Positions 23,929 to 35,400 of a stretch of 64,000 nt of DNA are shown here, in pieces (position 1 is the stretch's first letter; every line of letters starts with the position of its first letter). Below the pieces are notes generated by a model, which did not search any database, was not told the origin of the DNA, and was given only the letters and a program-made list of their open reading frames with translations. The translations under genes and the position numbers were made by a program. This DNA comes from Lutraria lutraria (lineage: Eukaryota; Mollusca; Bivalvia; Venerida; Mactridae), in NCBI GenBank assembly GCA_964023205.1, contig OZ026844.1, positions 14,308,790 through 14,372,789 of the forward strand. Reading direction: 5' to 3'.

Positions 23929-24285
23929 CTATTCACATTTATAATGGACCATGGGCAAATAGTGACAAATTGTTGGTGCTGAACCGCTTCGAGTACCGGA
24001 GCAAATACATCGATACGACTCGTTAGAATTCGTCAACCAGCAATATCTATCCGTTACCAGCTGGCAAGAGCCGAAGGCAAAACCTCGACATTTACAGCAG
24101 TTGTCGCATGTATATCCTGCGACAGGACTACTCCATTCTGAACAACGCGACAACATGTCCCAGCAGTTTCCAGCAGACGTCTGGTGAAATAAACTCACCA
24201 TACAAGCGATTGAAAGCATCAGATAAAGTGTTTTGTTGTTAGAAACCATTTTCAATGTTTTAGCTGCTTCTATTAACATGAACAA
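23929..24285 (-). CDS. Macin-family (mytimacin-like) secreted antimicrobial peptide precursor
   Basis: A 118-codon open frame without introns. A second ATG (codon 13, at 24249) begins a cleaner signal peptide: MVSNNK, then a hydrophobic run LYLMLSIACMVSLF, then a cleavage-like QTSAG. I therefore prefer it as the start. The mature part of about 79 residues has twelve cysteines, beginning NCWDMLSRCSEWSS, with later CDNCCKC, a GSC, a CIC pair and two C-terminal cysteines. The opening C-W-x3-S-R-C-S-x-W pattern and Cys-rich layout fit macins (theromacin, hydramacin, mytimacins). These are 8-12-cysteine antimicrobial peptides of leeches, cnidarians and molluscs that permeabilise or aggregate bacteria and, in leech, aid nerve repair. 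It lies between the two gelsolin-like genes on the opposite strand. Stop is TAG 23929-23931. An upstream intron in the 5' UTR cannot be excluded. Confidence 0.8.
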   Translation of the reverse strand: MFMLIEAAKTLKMVSNNKTLYLMLSIACMVSLFHQTSAGNCWDMLSRCSEWSSPVAGYTCDNCCKCRGFAFGSCQLVTDRYCWLTNSNESYRCICSGTRSGSAPTICHYLPMVHYKCE

Positions 24286-24343
24286 TTATCAACACGAACA
24301 GTGTTTAAAATGTGTCTAACGGTTTTCGTTGCACGTACAAGTA

Positions 24344-24349
24344 CTTATA
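24344..24349 (-). promoter_or_regulatory. Possible TATA box of the macin gene
   Basis: The minus strand reads TATAAG about 95 bases before the preferred ATG (24249) and about 60 before the upstream ATG. It is a weak match and the only candidate close to the gene. Confidence 0.25.
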
Positions 24350-26400
24350 ATGTATGCACAAATAATTTCCTGTTGTCCTTTACAATGCTCATGCAATCTG
24401 GCATGCAGCCAATAAATTGCAATTTGTTGGTCATACCATGTGATCAACAGGATACAGACAAATCACAAGAAAAATTAACAGGATTTATTTTTTTCTGCAT
24501 AATTCAAACCAAATATTTAGTATTTTAAAACATTCTTGGTTTATGATTATTTAATGTATGGTAAGGTAAAAACATATATTTGATTTATTGTTGTCCACAG
24601 CACATATATATTTATATAAAAATTCTGATGATTGTTTGTTCCAATGAATGACACATTAGTTTAAAATCAGTTGTTTTATTAAAATGGCTTATTTCGTCTT
24701 ACTTGGGTTTGAAGATTTTGATGAATTGGTTTCCTATTTTGATGTTGTTTTGTATGCGTCTATGCTATTCAATATATCTCCAGTACATGTAAGCCAAATG
24801 CTCGGAGACATTCAAGAATAGAGAAACGTTGTACGGAATGTGTTGGTATGCTATGCCAACAAAAATGAGAGTATTTTGAATTTGGGTACTTTTATGTAAG
24901 CTCACATGAGCCAGAGGCTCCGACCTAGGTCGCCAGGTTAGAAATCCATTGTTTTATGACTGAAAAAGTCTTTAGCCTCAATTAAAACTAAATACTTATT
25001 ATATTGCGACATCCAGCTGAGTCTTTCCTTTTTAAAAGGAAACTTTATTTAAACGCCCAAGGATGACAAAGTGTCATCAAACGCCCAAGGATGACGAAGT
25101 GTCACTCAAATGGTTTTTCTCATCGTATTGAAAGATCTCTCTGTTGACCTTATAATGTCACAGGAAATAGGTCTAAAATTCAGCTAAATAGTGAGAATAA
25201 ATGCCCTCTTTGGCCCACTTAATGTGTTATATATGTCACAAATATGTCTTACATTTCACATTTTATCATTTCTTTGATTTAACAACCATGTATTTTCTTG
25301 CAGCCTCTCCAAAACAACACGCTTTGGGTGTAGCAAATTATGTTGTTGTTAAAAGATTGTTTCTGTATAGCGGTTGAATTAGTAGTTGAATCATGCAGTG
25401 GGGAAAATTACGCTTTTGTTGAAGCGATGTTGTTGCTCAAAAGAGGGCCGCTCTGGTGAGGTTGTACGAGTAATCTATATCTAATCGTCATAGAAACGAA
25501 GATTCTAGAAATTTTCTGTATACACTGTTTATATCCATCAGTTTCAATTAACAGCTAGTACATGTATATATTGTTGTTGTACAGCTTTGCCTAAAATAGA
25601 AAATTCCACACTGAAACAGAAACGTGGGTTGAAATAATGCCAAGTGAGGATATTTAATTATTTATAAATATGGTCTGGAAAATGTCAAATTGTTGTTTTA
25701 ATTGTTCTGTTCCATGTGTGTATCAGGACAAATCTTGAATACACATAGCATTATACATAATTATATATAATTTAATTAATAGATATTTCAAGTACATGCA
25801 TGCATGTATCCTATATGCTTGTAGAGATTTTCCTGTGGTGCCGGCTGATAAGCAACAGCACGTATGGTTTGGGTCAATATTCACATTTATACAGATATTC
25901 GATGTCAGCATCTTGACTTTATTACGACGCATATCCCAATACTAATTGGAGGCAGAACAAACATATATATTTATCATGACCGTAAGTATTTGACATAACC
26001 ATCAAATGAATTAAGTGTTTCTGCCCAAGAAGCTGAAGTATTTAACCATAAAGATCTATAGCAGCTACGCCCCATACGAAACAAGGACACATGAATTTAG
26101 TCAGACTATTGTTATTTGGTAGTGTAACATTTGAAAAATATCAAAGGTGGAAAGTGTGTTAGATCACTGTTTAAAAGAAAGATAAAACGAGGTATTTAGA
26201 AAATAATATTACGTCAATTCTTTCTTAATATTATACAATTCCTACCTAATAGGTCTTTAAAGGCGTCTACCATATGTCATTAATGTATCAAAATAATATA
26301 TATTTCTGTCTGAATCAATTGACAAAGAATATATCTTACACTAAGGATGTACAATGTTTGTATAAATGTTCTTTTATAATATATAAGGCGTTTATTGATA
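24350..26400. other. Spacer between the macin gene and gelsolin-like gene 2
   Basis: AT-rich sequence without convincing exons. It holds a 28-base tandem duplication near 25050-25107 ('aaacgcccaaggatgac' twice) and a MITE-like element at 25301-25468. Confidence 0.5.
25301..25468 (+). mobile_element. MITE-like element of the 'acctctcc' family
   Basis: It begins cctctccaaaacaacac, ends ctctggtgaggttgtac, and shares the internal phrases 'atgttgttgtt' and 'atcatgcagtggggaaaa'. It lies between the macin gene and gelsolin-like gene 2. Confidence 0.65.
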
Positions 26401-26403
26401 CTT

Positions 26404-26411
26404 TATAAATA
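26404..26411 (+). promoter_or_regulatory. TATA box of gelsolin-like gene 2
   Basis: TATAAATA lies 75 bases upstream of the ATG, matching the arrangement in gelsolin-like gene 1. Another TATA-like run (tatataagg, about 26380-26388) lies just upstream and is an alternative. Confidence 0.4.
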
Positions 26412-26478
26412 TACTTAGATACTACCAGCGAAGACTTCAATAATTGGACATTGTTTGGACATATCAGTAATTCAACCC

Positions 26479-29400
26479 ATGGGTAAGTGAATTTCTAAAT
26501 TCATGTTTTTCCAATTAACTTAATTGAGTATGTTTTGAATATTTTTATTGGACAAATATTGTATAAACAATCGCAATGTGTTTAATTCATATTTGTTGCT
26601 CTAAAATTCAAATAGAAAAAGATATACAGTACAACCTCTGTAGGACAACACCCTGTGGCAGCTTCAAATATTGACCGTTGTTTAGAGGTTGTTGCTCTAC
26701 AGAGGTTAAATCTAGAGTAAATATCAACTAAAGGAAATTTTGAAGGTGTTGTTATAGAGAGGTTGTTGCTCTACAGAGGGCCGCTCTGGAGAGGTTTTAC
26801 TGTATGCTACAATACGGAAAAATAGTCGCAATGTTTGAGCGTGAAAATATTCTTATATAATACAGAACTATTAAGTCTTAGCCTAGCAACAGTTGATTTT
26901 CTTAGCAACCTATGACCAGTATAGGGAGAAGCTAGTTTTCCCTATATCGTTTTATTGAGAATTTAATGCAGACTCTATCTCAATTAAATATCACAGAAGT
27001 AGCATCTACCAATAAGCATTAAACTGGAACACAACCTATTCTCCATGTCCTGATCAGCGATTATAACACGGTCATCATGGCCCTCTTGTTTACCATTAAA
27101 AACAAGCACATTCCGATTCTACACCAACTCCTTATCAATACCTCATAAATTGACACTATTAGATTCAAGTGCTGCAATTTACACATTACATGTACTTGTT
27201 ATTTCTAAGAAAATGCAGAGTCTAAACATACATCAAGAACCTACTAAAACTTTAAATACTATTTTAAGTCTTTTGTTACGAACTAAGTAAATATCACAAC
27301 AAGCCAAAATATCATGTGACACCAATAGCTTAGATTGCATTAAACTTATAAGAAGGCCATGGTGGATCTTAAAAGAGGAAAGCAGAAAAATAGGCATTTT
27401 TTACCAAGTAAATTCCATGAAAATTAAAGTCTCCAATGTAAAATAGAATGTGTTATAATGAAGACTTGATTGACACTGAATTGAGTTCATGGTATTCGTC
27501 CAAGTGAGTTTTTATCATAAAAATGAACAGCAAATAAAGGACACCCTATTGTTTGTTTGTTTAGATAAACAAGTACAGTAATAATGTACCAGGCGAAAAG
27601 TCCGGGTTTTTTTTAGAATTCCGGTTTTCACAAAGCTTTAAATTTGATAAAAAAATCTCAAACATTGGACTTGGGAATTTGTCCGATTTTCAGGGAATCT
27701 GGTTTTCAGGGGATTTACTGTACATGCTTCTATACTCGTATAAAATTATATAAATACATGTTTGAATGAATAGGGTAATAAAATAGTAAATAGTTCGCCT
27801 CATATGAAGTATGCTTACAGACTTGCTATTTTTACTTCAGCTCTAGTCAGACAGAAACAATATGCTTGGAAAGATTCCAATGTTGCTGGATTTGGTTCTA
27901 ATATAGAAAGACTTGTGAAAAGTAAGTCGTATTGGAAAGAAAATATATGTACTGGCCATCCAGGTTCGAGACCGGGTCACGGCACGTTCTTTAGTAACCT
28001 GTTTATGGAAATTGGACATAATGTTTAACTTCCCCCATATGTGGAAAAGTTGCCAGCTCCTTGTTGTTTTTAACCAGTACTAATTTAAAATACAGTCCAG
28101 GAAAACTGATTAGGTGAAACCATCTGTCGTATATATCTGATTTAACTTTGAATGACGCCATTAAACCCACTGTAACTAAACAAGCGTTCGTGATTAATAG
28201 TCTTAAAGTCTTTGGAGGTTAATTGAAAAATTTGATGTACTTATCATTAATATTTGTCATCGACTCTTTAATGTGTGGATTTAATGGTGAAATTTGAGAA
28301 ATATCCACTTTTATTGGAACATTAAGGACCTATTGATTTACAATAATGATGTTTGTTGTCCACATCTGTACAAGCCATATAATGTATTCATTGATGACAT
28401 TATGTTTACTGTATTGGATCCAGCAGACTATTGCAATGACATTTACCCACATAATCACAGAGGGGGGGGGGGGGGGGGGGGTAGTTTTATAATCGCCACA
28501 AAAATACTTAGAATGAGAGATATGTGTATTGTAGAAATCTAGCACTTTAAGGACAATGGCATTTTATCTTCGATTTGCTGCTGTTTAATTAGTTCTGGCT
28601 TCTTTAACTAAATTGGTCTTTTTTCGTCTTGTTGACCAATTTGATGTAATGCATACGTATCATCGTCAAATACCTTCGATTACTGCTTAATAAGTACTTT
28701 TATTCTGATTTTCTTTACTACCAAAAATGTAATAAAACAGTAGAAGTCTGGAGTCATGAAATTTAATCATGTTGTAACTTTTTAATGTTATAAACATGGT
28801 TATTACGATGTTTCTTCAGGGGAATTTGCAGTGCAAGAACCAGCATGGAAACATGCTGGACAGAAACCTGGACTTCAAATATGGAGGATTGTGGTAGGCT
28901 TTCAAGTTTACTAAATGTCGCCTAATTATTCCTGCAAAACAATTATCATTTTATTGGTTTATTTGGGTTTTACACCCATACCCATTCTGAACATTTTTTC
29001 AGTTGTATACATTCCAACCAGTACTAACTTACCCTTCACAAGGAACTGGCCACTTTTCCACATGTTCAGGAAAATCGATATTGTTGTCAATTTTTCCTGG
29101 TAGGATATGACCTGCCATGGCCAGGAATCGAACCCGGATTGCTTGATCACAAATCCACCGCACTAACCATGGCCGTAGCTAATAATTATTATTAATACAG
29201 AAAAGAAACAAAAATTCTAGGAAAAAGGTGTTGACTGATCTGTTTTAATTGAACATGCAGGTAGAACAGGGTTTAGTGTAGTAAATAATCTATAAAGACA
29301 TATACAATATAGTTTTATATATGAGGTCTATGATTTATACCAAATTAACTTCAATTATATAACAGTTATAATATATTTTCATTGATAACTCTGGGAGGAA

Positions 29401-32400
29401 CGCGGGGCATATGCATCTATTTGTATATCACCTTTTGTTGAGCAAAACTTTGCAATATCTTGCCTCGCTCTTGGTTTTTGGTACAAGCACCACTGACGAA
29501 AAACTCAAACTTGTAACAGTAACTTCACTTTAAGTGTCATGATAAAACCAAATATAATAAGATACATTACTTGCAAAAAATATGTTTATAGAACTTCAAG
29601 GTTACTAAATGGCCAAGGGATGACCACGGGAAATTCTACGACGGGGATTCGTACATTATCCTGAATGTAAGTAATCGTCAATTTGTACTTTGTTTATAAA
29701 TAAATAATCGTACCATTATGACCAAACCATCGATCGTTTTCATTATGTATGTATGTATGTACATGCATATACAATGTTCTGGTCACTCTGTCTATTTAAT
29801 TCCATTAAGTTTACTAAGATGGCACAGTGAACAAATATTTACCTGTTTATCGAAAGCTTGGACCATTATAATGGTCCCTTTCGAAAGGTGACATATTCGA
29901 TTCTCGAACATCCATGACTCTTCAAGGAAACTTGATTGAAGGTACTACAACTAAGTCCTTCTGACTTATATGTCACACAGAAGAAGTCGTCAGATGCTCA
30001 ACTAGAACGTAGAAGAACGTGCTCACACTTATCATAATGTAACACATGAGCATTGTTTGATCTCACGTCGGTCACTGAGATACCGCTGCTAAATGGTAAT
30101 AAATCAACGTCAGTCTAGTGGTAATGCGCTAGCTAGACTACTAAACAAAAGGTCGTGGCTTCGATTCTTGGCTCGATGCTTTACACTTGGAACAAAACAG
30201 AACCGGGGGAAAAGAGTCTAAAAGAGTAGGGATATAAATACCTGGCTCTCCTGTGTCTTTTTCCCCTCTCTCTCTCTGGAGTGGATCTGAAATTAATAAA
30301 CCCATTCCAAAACCAGTGTCAATTTTGATTACTGAAGTTAATATCATGATAATTCTATTTCATCAAGACATATGTCAGATTGGGGTCAGAGCAGTTGTTA
30401 TACGACGTCCATTTTTGGATCGGGAAGTACAGTACACAAGATGAGTATGGCACAGCAGCTTACAAGACTGTAGAACTGGATACATTCCTGGATGATATTC
30501 CTATACAACACAGAGAAGTCCAGGGACATGAATCTGAACTCTTCAGGAGTTACTTTAAAGCAATCACGTAAGTTGTTACATAAAAAAATATATAGTTCAA
30601 CCTCTCCAGAACGAACCTCTCTTGGGCAACAATCTCCCGTAAAAGCAGCATAATTTTTCCCACTGCACGATTTATAGCCTCACTATGGCAACAACCTCTA
30701 AGCTGTAGCAATCATAGGTTGACCATGGTTGACCGGGGTCACATTTCGTAGGGGCTTGAACAACATCATTTTGATACTTGCAAAGGGTGTTGCTTTGGAG
30801 AGATTGCGCTGTATGTGAAGTTTGATTTCTTAAACTACATTAGCATTTCATTGTTTCTAGTATGACTGCATATTTTGTAAATTTTGCTTTATTGCATTTA
30901 TTACACGTTTTTAATGATGTTAATTGGTATGAACAAATTTGCTTTTTGACATACAGCTTGCATTTCACCGATATCTATTACACTTGTATTGTTGGTTTCC
31001 AGCATTTTAACGTGATAATGATGGATAACCCACTAATCTATATATCTAAGAGGCAGTCACTATTTCGTCTTGTTTTAATGAAGACGTTCTGAATGTTACC
31101 AACCATTGTCTCCTATCTAAAATCGCAACTACTAGCATTTATCTATTGTTCAAAATAATTGAAAACAGTAATTAGAACAAGCAAAACATACATCTTAGAA
31201 TTATATAAACATTTATGATAGATATTCCAATACTGTTTGGTATATGAATCTTATTCAATGAGATATTGGTCACTTCAGCATTCTGAAAGGCGGTGCTGAC
31301 AGTGGATTCAGACAAGTTAAACCTGAGGAATATATTCCACGTCTGCTACATTTCCATGGTGATCGTCATGGAGTTACAGTTAAAGAAATACCAAGATGTC
31401 GAGATAACCTTGACAACACTGACGTCTATATTATGGACTTGGGTTTGAAACTTATTCAGTGGAATGGTTCTGGTAGTAACAAAGAAGAGAAAATAAAGGT
31501 ATGTGTCCAATTGTCTCGCTAACTGTTTCCTTCCTTCCAATACACGAGACTTTTATTTCTAATTCATCTTTTACCATACGGCGTCATATATTTGTGTTTG
31601 CATTGTGTATGAACTTGCATATTATTTACAATCAATTAAAGCCCTTTCGTGGACATATTTAATTCAGGTAGTTGTATTCTCTAAATAAAACTACCTGTTT
31701 AAAATTAAGGACATATCTCACAGTTTCCAGTTTTTTTTCACATGTGACATATAAGCAGAATAAAAATGTATGAACAGATTTTTTTTAACTTTGCATGATC
31801 ATAGCATATGATAATAGGAACATTTTAAGCGAAAAATGGAGATCGCGGTGCTCGTTATCTGCCCTTGAATGTGAATTTTGGGCTTATTTTAGGTCATTTC
31901 AAGGGCAGATCTACTGTGTCAGGTACCTTGTAACTGAACTAAGATTCATTATGTCAATGTAACAGATGCATGGTATTATAAAAGGAACATACCTTTGATT
32001 ACATGTATACATTATGATTATTTCCAGGCGTTGATGTACTTGAAGGAGTTACAATCGGAAAGGGGAGGTAAATGTAGGACAGAGACATTGGATGAAGATC
32101 CCCATGATAAAAGAGTATGTTACAGTATCTTACACATTTACTTGAAAATGTGTCTAACAATAACACCACTTACTAAACAACAGTAGCTGCCTATTACCGT
32201 TTCAAAATTCACCCATATCAACCATCCTGACTTTGGCCTTGACCTAATTTGGACTTAGAATGATTCTGTACCGTATGAGGTTATGTAGATTTTACCTTAT
32301 CATATAACACCAACACTGCTAACTAGAACACTTGAATACTTACACAGGAAAGATTTGAAAACATCAAGCATTCAAGAATTACAGAGTACAGCAGCAGTTT

Positions 32401-35400
32401 ATTTTGAAGTGAAACACGAGTGCTTTAGAAACTTGGTATTTCTGTTATCTATCTGAAAGGACCTTTATAATCTGGGACCAATATGTGTATACACATTGGT
32501 CCAAGCCATAATTGATCATGATTTAGCTAGAAAAATAGTTACCTAGACAATTATGGTACTAACCAGTTGGTCGGAAAACCATTTTTATGCCCCCATCATT
32601 CGAAATGGTAGAAGGGCAAATTGTGTTACCTCTGTCTGTCCGTCCTTCCTTCTGTTCAAATTTTGTTTTCCAAGCACTAACTCAAAAATATTTCATGAGA
32701 TTGATTTCATGTTTTACACGAAGGTGAATAATATTAAAATACAGGTCAAGTTTGATTTCTGTTAAAATCAAAACATGTTCACAGGAGTTAGGTCTATAGC
32801 CCCATTTTGACTTAGCACTCAGCGGGGACATTCGTGTCCTCTGGACACATTTCTAGTTATTCTAGTTGTAATTTCTTATCAAATAACCTACATTTTGTGA
32901 GTAAACAAGGAATGATTCAAATTTGTACTGGTCCTATTCTTAAATGATGTAAGTGTTCTTTTATCTTACAGAATGACTTCTACAAAGCATTGACTGATAG
33001 CCAAGAAGAACAAGATGATCAGGAAGAAGAGAATTCTTCTAACAGAACTAAGGAACTTTATAGGTTTGTTGAATATAACTGGTTGTTATGGTCTACCTTA
33101 TAATAAATAGAATTTTTTAATCATGGTTTTGAGTGATTCATAACTTATTCAGAACCACACTGTATGTCTAGTCTTTAACATGTATTTGTGTCATTCTTTT
33201 ATAGCATTTGTATATTTATCATTACGTGCTTTTATCTAATGTGAAACACAAGCGAAAATACTTCGTATAAGATTAGGTGTTTAATCAAATAAAACAGTTT
33301 CAGCTGCTTCAATTCCTGTATATGTTGACAGATACTTTCTTGTGTTAATGCAGAATACCTCAAATATGTTAAACATGAAGGTAATAAAACATTGTATCTA
33401 CACCTTTGAAGACTAAATATTTTAGATTAATAAAAATAGTATTCCTATGACAATTTGTAGACAATTATCTTAGACTATGGTTATTGTAGACTGTCTGATG
33501 AATCTGGTGATATGACCATGACATTGGAGAAGACAGGACCAGTTGAATTGAATGACTTTGATAGCAGTGTAAGCTATGTAGTTTATTTTCTATAAACCAG
33601 AAGGCCATAGGCCCAAGTGGCATGTATTTACAAAAACATACATGTATGCATGAGGGTTGTTATTAAGCAATTCCCCATACCCAAGGACATATGTATATAA
33701 GCCCTTGCCATACCTAATTGTAAGATGTCAACATTGAAAATGTGCATCTCTTGTGGTTGTTCATCTTCTAAGAGAAAATATTTCCATACAGATGGTTATG
33801 TGTCCAGTGCATGTCAATGTATGCATGTTGCGTAGAATGCCGAATCCCTTAACTATTTAAATAGTAAATTTGCTAAATGGTCTGTTTGTTCTTCTCTAAA
33901 CAAATAAATTGCAATAATAATTCAACAGCAAATTAGGAATGTTGCGACAATTTTTCAATCACAATCTTGCTGTATGATTTAGTCTGATGGAAAATATGCT
34001 TATATCTTAATTTACCGGTAAAATAAATCAATCTATCAGTACTACAAATCTGATTTCATTGTTATTTGCTGTGCTGTGCTGTGCTGTGCTGTACCTTTAT
34101 TTTGCCTTTGTTTTACTCATGCTAATTAGACAAATAAGGTACGTAGTATTTCCATCACTAATGTAATCATTATGCTTTAACTTCCAGGACGTTTTTATCT
34201 TGGATACGAAGGATTCCGTGTTTGTCTGGATTGGAACAGAGACTTCGAGGACAGAAAGACAAAATGCCATGAGCTATGCCCACGTAAGTTTTTATCATTT
34301 GCTACTAGTAAACAAAAAAAACAATTTTTAGTGGTATTAACAGTATTTCTGTAATATAGGGGGCTAGTTCACTTAACCAGTCTGAACTCTTCCAACTAAA
34401 ACTACCTTACTTTCAATATGGAGCTGGCAACTTCTCCACAATTGAAGGAAAATTGACATTTCTGTCAAATTTTCATAGCAGAGTATGCTTTGCTGCGATT
34501 GGGATTTGAACCCTCAGGGGCGTAGCTTGCCCTATAATAATGTGTAGGCACTTATCTAAGAGTGTCGGGGCATTTTTTCACCGAAGATTGCCGGAGACGA
34601 AAATTTTCTGTAGCATAATCCAGTGTGCTATAGCCTAACATATTTTGATACGAAGATCAATTGACTTTGAGTTTTCTTTTATGAAATGATTTTCTGCGTA
34701 AGTTGTGAATGTTTAGTAAAATCTGCATTCAAGGGTCATTCTTGTTCATATTCCCTTATTACCTTAATATTGTCATAAGTCCTTGATATTGTTCAAATTC
34801 AAATTCTGAAAATCTATATTTTTCTGTTTGTATAGCCTATTTAAAGATAACTCTATATAAATATTCATTTAATATCATCCTAAGACAAAGAATCTAAGAA
34901 ATATTGAAGAAAGTATTTTCGGATTACGGAGAATTTTGCATCAATTTACCATACCACTACGTTCAAATTATCTCCCTTATTAAAAACCACAAAATGTGAT
35001 CCTGACTTTATTTTCCTGTTTTTCTGCCTCAAATCATTAATATAATATCCTTACTAATATCCCTATCTAAAAGTCAAACATTTATTTAGCTGATTATAAT
35101 CACAAAAACGATATTAGGTAAAGATGTGTCTGAGGACCGTGGGAAAATTAAATTTGGATTCAAAAGTCAGTTCGAGTTGCTTCCCTTAGATATTAAGATA
35201 TAATAGGAACAGGAATGTTTGTCCACGAACCCTACAAGTACACTATAATGGGTAATTTATCTCTAATTACTGGTGTTTATTAATTCTTTTAAAGAAAACC
35301 ATTTAAGTAGAAGTATATAATGCTATTAAATAATTAATTTTGGTGAGAAACTGTGTCTAATCAGAGACATATAATACATCTCTGGTCTAATGCACTTGAA

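Noticed and set aside
30141..30444. Opposing open frames of 63-68 codons just before gelsolin exon 5
   Set aside because: They cover a tRNA-headed SINE and an out-of-frame reading of exon 5.
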